A DNA stretch of 64,000 nt, from the NCBI RefSeq assembly GCF_950295315.1, contig NC_080170.1, forward strand, positions 94,720,054 through 94,784,053, read 5' to 3'. The translations under genes were made by a program, and so were the position numbers. Source of the DNA: Erinaceus europaeus (Eukaryota; Chordata; Mammalia; Eulipotyphla; Erinaceidae). This document shows positions 1-9,458 of this stretch, one piece after another; the stretch's first letter is position 1; each line of letters begins with the position of its first letter. The notes beneath the pieces were generated by a model. The model was not told the origin of the DNA. It ran no database searches and saw only the letters and a program-made list of their open reading frames with translations.

Positions 1-174
1 TGCCACAGTTCATTCCATAGTTGGTGCTTGAGCCTTTGTTTTAGAATTTTGCTTGTAATCGAGAAATAATTTCTCTGTGACCATGAATCCAAAGAAAGTG
101 AGAAAATAAAACCTATACCCAGAGGACTGCTTGTTTTACCAGCAGCTAGAGAAAACATCTTTGTGGAAGCGAGG

Positions 175-255
175 ATAATAGCTAATATTTACTGAGCAAA
201 GCCCTAGCATGTTTGGCTCATTTACATTACCTACCTCCTTTTTAAAGGCACTTCA
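175..255 (+). mobile_element. MIR fragment (ancient tRNA-derived SINE)
   Basis: The stretch reading aatagctaatatttactgag, followed by a low-similarity copy of the MIR 'gtgccaggcactgttc..catttaca' core, matches the 5'/core part of MIR in sense orientation. It is highly diverged, as expected of a repeat shared by all mammals. Boundaries are approximate. Confidence 0.5.
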
Positions 256-1414
256 CTCTTGGCCCAATCCTGGCAAAGGTTGAGGGTGGAAATCTATAAT
301 AGTTGCTGGTTTGCGACTTTCTTCCAGCCCTTCCTTGTCCAGAGTCACCCAAGGCCCTGGTAGATTTGCCTTGATGATGCACTTTAACAGATATTGTCTG
401 GTGTCCTTATCCTATACTCACGTCATTACCTGTAGCCAACTTAACACATCTCACCTATCAGACCTCAAACAGTTAAGGATTTGGGAAACAAATGTCTAGG
501 TTGTTTACTCGAAGTACTATTAACCTGAATGTGATGAACTGTCTTGTCTGTCTTTCATACAAATGAGGGAATGCAGTTTCAGATACAAAAGTAGCTAAAA
601 TGAGAGAAATTCCAGGAGCAGCTGGTCGAGAGAGCTGGGAAAGGAACCTTTCCTGGTTCCTTTCTTGGCAGGAGACAAGGTGCCCTTCCCTGTCCTCCCA
701 ACAAGCAGGCAATGCCGCAATGTGTATATGCACTAACCTTCAGGTGGTGAGGTGGCCAGCACCTCCCTGCTTCTCCTCTTGTCACCCTCATCTAGCAGAT
801 GGAGTGACTCAAGAAGAGGTGCCAGCTGCTGTCTGCGTGCAGTGGCCTGCTGCCTGTGGGACAGTCGCTGCTCATGGGAGAGCCACCCGCAGTCCCTGCC
901 AACAGAAGCTTATCATGACGAGCTGCTTCCTGGAGTTCTCAGTGGAGCCATTGGCCAAAAGTGTGAAAGGACGAACCAGACACTCTCTTCTCAGGCTTTT
1001 GCCTTCGTTACCCAGTTATCTGTGCAGTTGCCTGATTCCCAGCCATGAGGGCATGGGGAAGGGTCCAGCTCTGAAAAAGAACTGAGACTGCCCAATTGGA
1101 ATGGAGAGAAGCAAGATCAGTAATACGATTCAGGGAGGGTTTATAAACATCCTGGAAAAAGAGCAGCCCCACAAAATCGGTGTTGAAGCAGTGAAATTAC
1201 AGCTGTGGGACCACTCTACCGATGCGATAACTCACTCAAACCCCATGTGATGAGCACCTACTGTGCCCCAGGCAAACACAGATTCTCAGCATCTCTGGCT
1301 CAGGCCCCATAGGATCCACAGGGAAAAAAAAAAATTGTTTGCTGAGTGTTAAGTCAGTTCTAGAGAAAATTATAAGAAATTTCCAAGGCTTTGGTGTCTG
1401 AAGTCCCAGTGGAA
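256..1414. other. Unique sequence, no gene supported
   Basis: Mostly non-repetitive and moderately GC-rich around 700-1050. A 161-codon open frame (600-1085, +) and a shorter overlapping one exist, but I recognise no protein family, see no splice-site pattern supporting an exon, and composition alone can explain them. Around 1235-1300 there is a weak MIR/L2-like phrase (gagcacctactgtgcc). A run of A lies at 1323-1334. Confidence 0.5.
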
Positions 1415-1515
1415 GTAGCCATTACGTCCTCCTAAATTCACATGCTGAAGCCCTGATTCAATATTCAACTCTTTGCAGGCAGGGCCTTTGAATAGGGTTA
1501 GACTGGGCTGAAAAC
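1415..1515 (+). mobile_element. MLT1-type MaLR LTR fragment
   Basis: The succession cctcctaaattcacatgctgaag, then an 'aatattcaactctttgcagg' segment and agggcctttgaatagggtta, follows the order of the 5' part of mammalian MLT1 LTRs (atgttgaagtcctaaccc..aatagggtctttgcag). It is very degenerate; the order of matching phrases is the main support. Confidence 0.35.
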
Positions 1516-1619
1516 ATCTACCCTGATTATGTGCCCGTGGAGCCTGATGTAGCTCTCCAGAAAAATGGTAATATCTGGAGTTTCTACCCTATCTTAAAAC
1601 TGCATTTGATGCTTCTCTG

Positions 1620-1805
1620 CATGTCATTTCATTTAAACCTCAGGGGACTTAACGATAAGTTTCTGCAAGCATATTTAATCCACGAGTCTTGTGAGACTCA
1701 GCGAGGATGAGAAACACATTCAAGGATACCCAATGGGCAAGTGAAGCAGCCAGGTTTCAACCAGTTCCTTCTGGCTCAGAACCCTGCTTCAGTTCTCAGC
1801 ATCTG
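1620..1805 (+). mobile_element. MIR, near full-length but diverged
   Basis: The order catttcatttaaacctca, gaggatgagaaac, then aagcagccaggtttcaacc reproduces the MIR core (ttaatcctcacaac..gatgaggaaact..agctagtaagtggcagagc..ttcgaaccc) in sense orientation with many substitutions. Confidence 0.5.
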
Positions 1806-2044
1806 TGTCCAGGAAGGGTGTGCTAGAGGAATCTTTTGGTCTCAACCTGTTGAATTCACCTTGAATCCTTGGAAGCATTTTTAAACAGCTGCCAACATAG
1901 TTTCTAGAGCATATACCCATAGTTACTTCTCATGTCAGTATCTTCTTCCAGATGACTGAGACATGTTTGCTGGTGATTAGATCACCTGCTCCTTTACTAT
2001 AACCACTCCAGAAATATACATGAAATATATGAAGGACTGGCAAA

Positions 2045-2165
2045 ATCATTCACTTGGATGATATGTCTTCTTTATGTGAACAACCCAGGTTTGATCCTGC
2101 CCCCCCCCCCCACTGGATTGGCAGGAGTTTCAGTGTTGTGGTCTCTTTCTCTCTCTAAAAGTGAG
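2045..2165 (+). mobile_element. S4-type old tRNA-like SINE
   Basis: A tRNA-like B-box phrase (caggtttgatcctgcc) is followed by a C-run, 'cagtgttgtggtctctttctc' and a short CT-rich end. The same order recurs at 7146, 39000 and 60345. It is old, with no TSD seen. The C11 run at 2099-2110 may be a slippage artefact. Confidence 0.4.
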
Positions 2166-2532
2166 TCCTGCATTGTAAGACCCTGGTGACAACTATATAT
2201 GATGTTAATTATGCTTCTTTATTTTTTTTTTATCCTAGATCCTTTTGATTGTAAAGGAGGAATAATTGATTCTCTTGGGTGGACCCAAATCATAGGAGAT
2301 TCCAGGGTTGTTATCTCCAGTGATAAAAGAGTTCTGTATCTGGGAAACCTTACTATAAAAACGGAATATACAAATTTGTGTTTCAGCTTAAAAAAAAAAA
2401 GAATGGGGATCTCTACAACAAATACCATGATTGAATTTTTCAGTGTATAGCATAAAATATGCACAAAAAAATTCACCTTGTGATTCCATCTAGTTCTTGC
2501 TCCATCATACTTTGGACCATCACCAGTAAAAA

Positions 2533-3140
2533 ACATCTCAGGTGCCAGACATTGGTGCACCTAGATAAGTACAAATAGTACTAAGCATAAGGACCTGCCC
2601 AAGGATCCTGGCTCGATCCCCTGGCCCCCCACTTTCAGGGAGGACACGTCACAAGAAGTACAGCAGGTATGCAGGTGATTATCTTTCTCTCTCCCTATCT
2701 CCCCCTCCTCTCTCAAATTCTTTCTTTTTTAATGTTTATTTATTCCCTTTTGTTGCCCTTGTTGTTTTTTATTGTTGTAGCTATTACTGATGTTGTCATT
2801 GTTGGATAGGACAGAGAGAAAAGGAGAGAGGAGGGGAAGACTGAGAAGGGGAGAAAAAGATAGACACCTGTAGACCTGCTTCACCACTTGTGAAGTGACT
2901 CCCCTGCAGGTGGAGAGCCAGAGCTCAAACTGGGGTCCTTATGCTGGTCCTTGCGCTTTGCGTGCACCACATGTGCTTAACATGCTTTGCGCCACATGCG
3001 CTACAGCCTGACTCCCTCTCAAATTCTTTCTATCCTATTCATTAAAATGGGAAAAAAAAAATGGCTGTCAGGAGCAGTAGATTCATAGAGCCAGCAGTGA
3101 TGACCCTGGAGGCATAAAAGAAATAAAGAAAAATAAAAGA
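2533..3140 (+). mobile_element. S1 SINE (host), split by a second SINE
   Basis: The 5' half (about 2533-2725) carries the tRNA-like head (ggtgcacctagataagtac, then a ggctcgatccc B-box-like site) and the aagtacagcaggtatgcagg body. The 3' half resumes at 3032 with atcctattcattaaaatggg and gagcagtagattcatag. The 290 bp in between is an antisense SINE flanked by a perfect duplication of ctctcaaattctttct. Confidence 0.8.
2726..3015 (-). mobile_element. S1 SINE inserted into another S1 SINE
   Basis: Full-length antisense S1: T-rich start, ttgttgccc..ttattgttgt region (complement of the CAA tail), gacagagagaaa, cctgcttcaccacttgtgaa, and a complemented tRNA-like head at 2960-3012. The 16-bp TSD ctctcaaattctttct is perfect at 2710-2725 and 3016-3031. 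This fixes the boundaries and shows it is younger than its host. Confidence 0.92.
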
Positions 3141-3737
3141 TTTCACCATTTTTGTTTAATTTCCTTTTACCACAGCAAAGGAATTGTGACACTTTAGCAA
3201 TAGGCATTCCCCTCTGCCTACAAAATCTGCCCCTGTATTAGCTGTGAGAGTAGGCTCATACTCCCTAGTTAATCAATCATGTCATGTCCCCTTTATTATA
3301 TGAAACTCACATTGTGTACAATCATGGCAATAAAGGAAGAAAGAATCTCACAGGCTTTCAGGGAAAGAACCAAGAGTATGAGCTGACCTCTTGACTCAGT
3401 TGGATCAGAAGCAGCTAGGAGCCAGAGTAGCTGCTATTAGTGTACCTCTATCAAATTCTTTGTGGCTCTGTTCACTCATCTCTGGTTAAGACTGGCTCTG
3501 TTCTGCTTTACTCTGTATGTCTCTGGGCTTGAGATAGGTATTAGATGCCCAATGCGTACAGCAGATTGCCCACATTGTTGGCACTGTTCATACTTTTAAA
3601 ATATTTTCATAGTGACTTAATAATGGCTTACAAAATCATGAGATTACATTGGTAGGTAAAGTTTCCTACTGTACCCATCAACCAAATCCTGTGCCCTGGC
3701 TTTTCATAACTTCTATAGTTCTCATAAAAAGTAAGTA

Positions 3738-3945
3738 GGGGCCTGGGTGGTGGCACACCTCGTTGAGTGCACATGTAACAATGTGTAAGGACCTGGGTTC
3801 CAGGCCCTAGTTCCCACCTGCAGGTGGAAAACTTTCGTGAGTGGTGAAGCAGGGCTTCAGGTGTCTCTATCTCTCTCCCTCTTTATCACCCCCTTTCTTC
3901 TTGATTTATGGCTGCCTCTATCCAACAAATAAATAAAGATAATTT
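3738..3945 (+). mobile_element. S2 SINE (first of a tandem pair)
   Basis: Head gggtggtggcacacctcgtt, B-box-like ctgggttcc, middle cccacctgcaggtgg, then the CT-rich section and tail (tctatccaacaaataaataa). The flanking aaaaagtaag at both ends is a probable TSD. Confidence 0.88.
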
Positions 3946-3962
3946 TTTAAAAAGTAAGAAGT

Positions 3963-4190
3963 AGAGGCCGGGTGGTGGCACACCTGGTTGAGTGCACATA
4001 TTACAATGTGCAAGGACCCGGGTTCGAGCCCCCAGTCCCCACCTGCAGGGGGAGTTTCATGAGTGGTGAAGCAGGACTGCAGGTGTCTCTCTGTATCTCT
4101 CTCTCTATGTTACCCCCTTCCCTCTTGATTTCTGGCTGACTCTATCCAATAAATAAAGATAATAAAAAAAAGTAAAAAAAAAAAAAAGTA
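3963..4190 (+). mobile_element. S2 SINE (second of a tandem pair)
   Basis: Same family and orientation as its left neighbour, with a better B box (cgggttcgagccc) and so probably younger. It is flanked by an A-rich direct repeat (agtaagaagtag on the left, agtaaaaagtag on the right), so it inserted into the target-site duplication of the first SINE. Confidence 0.88.
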
Positions 4191-4524
4191 AAAAGTAGTT
4201 TGGTTCCTTTGTGGGAAAGGGCAAGTTCATAATGCTGTAATTATCTGTATTGCATATATAAAGGGAATCAGTTGGTAGTCATCCTTCACCTCTTATTTCA
4301 CTAAGCATAATCATTTCACTGTTTATGATTTTTATTATAATCAAGGACATAAAAGCATGTAAGTGTGGGTGATGTGCAAAGATAAATGGAGACACTCACA
4401 TATAAAAATTCATGTTCTATCCACTGCCACTCTTGTTTTGTGTGATAATTATGATATTTTATTTTCTGTTCTTTCGTGGATTTTTCCCCTCTTTTCCTGG
4501 CACATGTTGGTTCACTGTTCCTCA

Positions 4525-4690
4525 GCTCCTTTTTTTTTTGTTGTTGTTCAGGCAGAGGGAGACGAACTATAACACTGGAGTTTCTTCAGCTCCCACAATG
4601 TCTTCCATGTGGTGTCTGAGTTTAAATCTAGGCTGCCCAGGACAAGTCACATGCCATACCTGCCCTGTAAGCAATTTCTCCAGTCCTCTG
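4525..4690 (-). mobile_element. S4-type SINE, antisense
   Basis: Complemented features in order: CT/GA-rich region, cactggagtttcttcagct, tgagtttaaatctaggctg (B-box complement), atgccatacctgccctgtaa. The same layout recurs at 8300-8490 and 34615-34772. Confidence 0.5.
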
Positions 4691-4749
4691 TGTTATTTCT
4701 TTTTGAAAGAAAAAAAAAATACTGGTAGTTAACATTTGTTTCAAAATCC

Positions 4750-6265
4750 AGCATAGGTCATCACTTTCTTCTTGAAAACCACACCCTGCAGTGAAGGTAG
4801 AGATGGAAGAGCAGCCCAGGAAAGTTCTTGGCTAGTGAGACCTTAAAGAAACCGGAGTCACATTGCATCGTGAATTGGGCCAGAAATTGGAGTATGTTCG
4901 TATGTGTCGCATTTACTATTTCAACCTTAGGTAGTCAGACAGCCGTTTAGTTTTCTTTGAGCCCAGGTTAATCTGGGAAGTAAATCTGTCCAGGAGAGAG
5001 AATTCCATCAGTGCTTGATACCGCCCTGAGCCCTGCCTCTCTCCTGATGGATCCACACTTCTGAACAATAATAATCCATCACAGGAGACCGATTCTATTC
5101 TTCTATCTCATCAGGCCACACTGTGCTTTCTGGAGCCACAAAGGGGGGGAGAAATATTCCCTCCAACACTACTGCGTGATGAATCCTTCCACCTCTACAT
5201 AAAGTTCTGCTTATAAGGGCTTGTCTTTTTGACTTACGGAATGTCACAGCTATAACAGGAGAACTGGGCTGAAAAGCAGTAATGCTGCCACTGCAGTCAA
5301 GTCAAATAGCCTTACATTTTTCACCTCTTTCCTCATATCACAAAGAGCTTCAGCTACGGGAGGGAAGGAAACAGAAACACAAGGGGAAAGAAAACCCACA
5401 CAGTATCAATAAATTTGCCCTTGAGATTAAGTCATTTTCTCAGATGTTTTCACAGTATAAATTTTTTATGCATTCTGCTTAGATTCTAAGATATTTGGGC
5501 AGAAATCAAATTTCCCTCGTGCTTTTTGTTCATCACCACCTACTGACACACACACGCACACACTTACACACATATACAAAGAAAAATACATGTAAAAATG
5601 ACTTCTATGTCAGAGTTAATTTCCCATTTATTAGAAGCAGAGCACTCTTTTTTCCAGAATATAGTTAACACAGAGATATGAGTGGATGAGTTTAATATTT
5701 TTGGTAACTAGAAAGGAGGAAATAACCCATGAGTCATGAAAAAACCTAAAAAGATTATTTTGATGTTTGTTTATCTTGAATTACAATTTCAGGGAAATAA
5801 AATCGCCCTGGCAGCTAAAACTGCACACTCACTTCTTTTGTATGAATTAATTATACTTAACTGCTCTGTAATGTCCTGATTAATTATTTCCTGTTCCAGT
5901 CGGTTGATTGTGCATTTTTGATACGAAACCTGCATCACGATGAGAATCTTGGACCTGTTTCTCTTCTTGCTGAAGGCCCCCGTAGAGCTGATCTGAGCAG
6001 CCAGCATCAAAGGAGGCCAGCATCTCCATCAGCACCCTAGGAGGGCTGTGTCAGCCAGGTGGTGGCAGGGTCACTATATTTTTGGCTCAGTGCATGGAAT
6101 CACCATATGTGTTGGTGGCAATTAGGGCGAGAATTTAATGTTATGCTTTGTCTGATAAGTGTGGTGCTCACCCTGCAGGAACACTGGATGTCTCATCCTC
6201 TGTCAGCAGTGTCTCTCTCAGGTGTATAGAATGATGGGGTTCTAGAATTCAGGGTGAACAAAACC
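4750..6265. other. Unique sequence with a possible conserved noncoding block
   Basis: No repeat or gene recognised across this 1.5 kb. A (CA)-rich patch lies at 5545-5575. The part at 5780-6070 looks the least eroded: paired homeobox-like TAAT cores (tgaattaattatact, gattaattatttcctg) next to a GC-richer stretch ending in ccaggtggtggcag, which resembles a degenerate CTCF motif. Conservation is inferred from texture only. Confidence 0.35.
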
Positions 6266-6274
6266 AGATAGGTT

Positions 6275-6326
6275 CAGATAGTTCATTAGTCCAGGTAGTT
6301 CATTAGAACCAGGTAGTTTATTAGTC
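6275..6326 (+). repeat. Short tandem repeat, 17-18 bp x 3
   Basis: Three imperfect direct copies of ca(g/g)(a/g)tagtt(c/t)attag(t/a): cagatagttcattagtc, caggtagttcattagaac, caggtagtttattagtc. Not part of any repeat family I recognise. Confidence 0.8.
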
Positions 6327-6578
6327 TCCTGTTACCTATATAGAAGGTACCTACCATCTTAGCGTGACAGGTACAAATTTACTATCCTACAGACTTTTAC
6401 GTCAGGAGTATTTAAAAGTCAACATATCAACAGAGCTGTATTTCTTCAGCAAGCTCTGAGGGTTAATCTATTCCATGACTTTTAGAAACAGTCACATTCT
6501 TAGAATTCTGTATATATTCACAGACTCATAGGATGTGACACATCAGGCCTTTCAGAGGCCAATATTCTGTCTCCCACT

Positions 6579-6877
6579 AATTTTTTTTTTGGCCTCCCAT
6601 GTTATTGCTGGGGGCTCAGAGCCAGCACTGTGAACCCACCACTCCCGGCAGCCAATTTTCCTTGCCCACTTCCTCATTTTCCTCAACAGGACAGAGATAA
6701 ATTGAGGATAGTAGGAAGACAGAGAGGGAGAGAGAAATATACTTTTAGACCTGCTTCATCACTTTTGAAGTATCCCCTCTGCTGGTGGGGAGCAACGGCT
6801 CAAATCCAGGGCACTGCATGGATCTTTGCACAGAGTACGTGCTTAACTGGGTAAGCCACTGCCCGGCCCCCACACTA
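6579..6877 (-). mobile_element. S1 SINE, antisense, full length
   Basis: Begins with a T-run, then gttattgctgggggctcaga, aggacagagataaattgagg, cctgcttcatcacttttgaa and a complemented tRNA-like head (gtacgtgcttaactgggtaa..gcccggcccc). Moderately diverged. TSD uncertain (ccactaat on the left, cacactaaa on the right). Confidence 0.8.
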
Positions 6878-7145
6878 AATATCTTGACTGATGAGTCGAT
6901 GTAGGTCAGGCCTAGATGTGCTGTCACCGTGTCTGAGACAGCTTTTCACCAAGCACACAGACACCAGTCAGAAGGTGGAGCTAGGTTAGGAAATACAAGT
7001 TCAAAGCTTGACAAAATGAACTAAATTACATCCTATAGCTATCCAGGTTTTCACCTGGTTAAATACTGATTTGCATTCAGCTTGCCTTAAAACCACACAT
7101 GTGACTGTTCCTGCAAGGATCCAAGATACAAAATTAGCTCATAAA

Positions 7146-7275
7146 GGGCTAACAAAATGGTTCATCTGAGGTGTCTACTCCCCTTTGAGTGACCCAAGTT
7201 CAAGCCCAGCTCCCTTTGCACAGGGGTTGCTTTGGTATTAAGGTGCTGTTTTTCCTTCTCTTTGCCTAAAAAGTT
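7146..7275 (+). mobile_element. S4-type SINE
   Basis: The phrase ctaacaaaatggttcatctg followed by tgacccaagttcaagcccag (a clear B-box-like site) and a CT-rich end at about 7250-7275. Old and truncated. Confidence 0.45.
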
Positions 7276-7767
7276 GGACCAAAGCAGTGAAGACCCAGTG
7301 ACAATTAAAAAAAATGAAAATGAATTTATAAATGTAGGGAGGACAGAGGACAGCAAGCAGCAAGAAGGTGACAACAAGAACCAGAACAGTAGGAGGACTG
7401 CTAAAGTTAGATTACTAAACCACCACAAAGAATTGAGCTGATAAAGTTCTGTGGTGAGCAAGTTAACCCCAAACTACAGTTAATATTCATTCGCACATTT
7501 GAAAGGAAAATAAGAGAGATATGAAAAAGTCAGAACTGGCAGGCTCAATTTCCTGAGAGGAAATGAGGGGAGAGGGGTACCTTTCCTCTGACAAACCCAC
7601 TGTGCCTGTCCCTCTACATGAAGACAGACACATCAGACACAGAGCTGCAGGTCCTGAAATACTCAGGTCATGTAACTAATGGCAATTTCTTCTGATTCCA
7701 GGCTCCATGCAAAACCCTGGAATAACTGGGCTTCCCAGGGAGCCCCCCGACATAGGGAGAGGGCCAG

Positions 7768-8010
7768 CTGTCAATCTTTAGTCTGCTTGACAGGTTGACT
7801 CTGTGTCTCAGAAAATTAACAAACTGGCATGCTGGCTTGCATATATTAATGCCTTGGGAGTTTAGTTAGCATGAGTCAGCACTGCTACACTGTCAATCTC
7901 TTGGATGCATGACAGATATGTACTCCAATTTCTCAGGAAAATGAGCAAGTAGCTATGCTGGTTTATATTTATTAAATACCCTGCAAGTTTACTTAACACG
8001 GGAGAGTATC
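7768..8010 (+). repeat. Diverged tandem duplication, unit about 122 bp x 2
   Basis: Unit 1 (7768-7889) and unit 2 (7890-about 8010) start with ctgtcaatct, share (c)atgacag/cttgacag 21 bp later, a tctcag(a/g)aaaat phrase, atgctgg(c/t)tt(g/a)(c/t)at and gagttta(g/c)tta(g/a)ca at the same spacing of 122. Neither unit matches a repeat family I know. Could be part of an old LTR or a local duplication. Confidence 0.7.
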
Positions 8011-8104
8011 TAACTCTGATCCTTCCCCTCTCACTCCAGACCCTCACGCTGAGTCATTTTCTGCACATCTCTAAGGGCCCCATTCACCCTGTGTTGAAAA
8101 GGAC

Positions 8105-8150
8105 CCCCTGGAGCTGTGCAGCCCGGCCCCCTGGAGCTGTGCAGCCCGGC
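8105..8150 (+). repeat. 23-bp direct duplication, identical copies
   Basis: Two back-to-back identical copies of a GC-rich unit containing ggagctgtgcagcccgg. The perfect identity implies a recent slippage or duplication event, or an assembly artefact. Confidence 0.85.
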
Positions 8151-8221
8151 CCAGAATAACCCTCAAGTATCCTTCAGAGCTTCACTGAAATGCTGCTGCT
8201 TCTTGGAAAGTGTCTCTGTAC

Positions 8222-8273
8222 TTTCTTCTCTCTCTCTTTCTCTCTCTCTCTCTCCCCCTCTCTCTCTCTCTCC
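8222..8273 (+). repeat. (CT)n-rich microsatellite
   Basis: Nearly pure CT/TC dinucleotides interrupted by a C4 tract. It sits immediately upstream of an antisense S4 SINE. Confidence 0.85.
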
Positions 8274-8299
8274 TTTTGTGGAACCTTGGCAGGTGCATG

Positions 8300-8490
8300 A
8301 AAAAAATTCACTACTCTGGGCTACTTTTCCTTTTAGATAGAGAGACAGAGTGAGGGTAAGATACTAAAGCAAGAAGCTTCATCCATTGCCTTTATAGAAC
8401 CTCCCATGTAGCAGCAGGCTGGGACCTGGGTGACTTAATGCAAAGCAGACACCCTACCCAGTGAGCAATCTCTCCATCCCCTGCACTTTC
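8300..8490 (-). mobile_element. S4-type SINE, antisense
   Basis: Complemented GA-rich region (gatagagagacagagtgagg), aagcttcatccattgcc, ggctgggacctgggtgac (B-box complement) and the head complement accctacccagtgagcaatc. Confidence 0.55.
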
Positions 8491-8552
8491 CATTCTTGCA
8501 CTCATGCCATCCTTATTGGATTTGCCCATCACAAATGGGACCAGGTCTGTTT

Positions 8553-8625
8553 TCCTCATGCCTATCCACCTAGTGCCTGACACAAAATAAGTATTCAATA
8601 AATCATTGTTAAACAAATGAATAGC
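8553..8625 (+). mobile_element. L2 (LINE2) 3' end
   Basis: cctagtgcctgacacaaaat, then agtattcaataaatcattgt and aaacaaatgaat, match the conserved 3' terminus of L2 (agtgcctggcacatagtagg..ctcaataaatgtttgttgaa). Diverged but in order. Confidence 0.6.
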
Positions 8626-8639
8626 TGGATGCTGTTCTG

Positions 8640-9215
8640 ACTTCTCCTCAAGCCACTTTTTCAGTCACTGGAGAGGGTGAAATGGATATGAACACACCAA
8701 AAGATCCAGGAGTAGATATTATAAATTAAGGGAAAGGTCACATTCAAGATAAGATAGAGACTGCCTTTGTGGAATTAACAGGAGGCTGTCCTCCCAAGAG
8801 CAATGGAGAATGGAGAGACAGCCCATTAGGACAGAATGTGACAGGACAAAGCTGCACCAGTGACAGGGCAGCAGCAAGGCATCTCTAACAAACAGTGGAT
8901 GTTTCTGTTCGAATGTCCTGACATTCCTGTAGCTTAGCGTGTCCCAAAGACAACAGTCTTGTTCATCTCAATTCCCAAGTGTTCCTATTTCAGGGAATTT
9001 CCCAGGATCTTAGCTTTTGTTTAAGAGTCTACTTTCTTTAAAGTTCACCAAAGTAATAAGCCAACAACTTATCCGGGTTTCTTATATTAACTCCAAGTCC
9101 CATTGCACTACATACCTGAACAACTGCAAAGCTTCCAGCTTCTGACCTTCCCCCCCTTCTTTCTTTCCTCTTTCTCTTTGTTCTCTGCCCCTTCCCCCCA
9201 ACACAGACATACACA
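8640..9215. other. Unique sequence, no gene supported
   Basis: No family recognised. A pyrimidine-rich patch at 9145-9220 leads into the next SINE. No open frame of note. Confidence 0.5.
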
Positions 9216-9217
9216 CC

Positions 9218-9425
9218 CTTTTTCTCTCTTATGGGGTTATCGCTGGGGCTCAGAGCCTACATGGCTCCATCATCCCCAACAGCTATTATTCTCTCTTTTA
9301 TTTTTACTTTTGAAATAAGTGAAAGAGAGATGCTTGCAGCACATGTCCACCAGGGGTGTGAACTCAGATCCTCCTGCATGGTAACATGTGCACTCTACTG
9401 AATGAGCCACCATCTTTTCTAATTC
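9218..9425 (-). mobile_element. S1-type SINE, antisense, diverged
   Basis: ttatggggttatcgctgggg, agtgaaagagagatgcttgc, then tgtgaactcagatcctcctg and gtgcactctactgaatgagc (complemented head). The middle is rearranged relative to the young consensus. Confidence 0.65.
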
Positions 9426-9458
9426 ATATCCTTTTCTTAAAAAATAAACACCACTCCT

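Larger units (their letters stand above)
3590..4335 (-). mobile_element. Antisense L1 3' end, split by two SINEs
   Basis: The left part (3590-3737) resembles the antisense L1 3' UTR found at 48.55 and 56.76 kb. The right part (4196-4335) contains tatttcactaagcataatc, the complement of the conserved end of L1 ORF2 (..IMLSEI..). Two S2 SINEs occupy the middle. There are no intact codons to speak of, so this rests on motif order. Confidence 0.45.

Noticed and set aside
600..1085. 161-codon open frame as a possible exon or small gene
   Set aside because: No recognisable domain, no upstream promoter or splice signals, and overlapping frames on other strands. The region is simply GC-richer and stop-poor.
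8097..8160. CRISPR-like direct repeats
   Set aside because: Two adjacent copies without spacers, in a mammalian genome. A tandem duplication.
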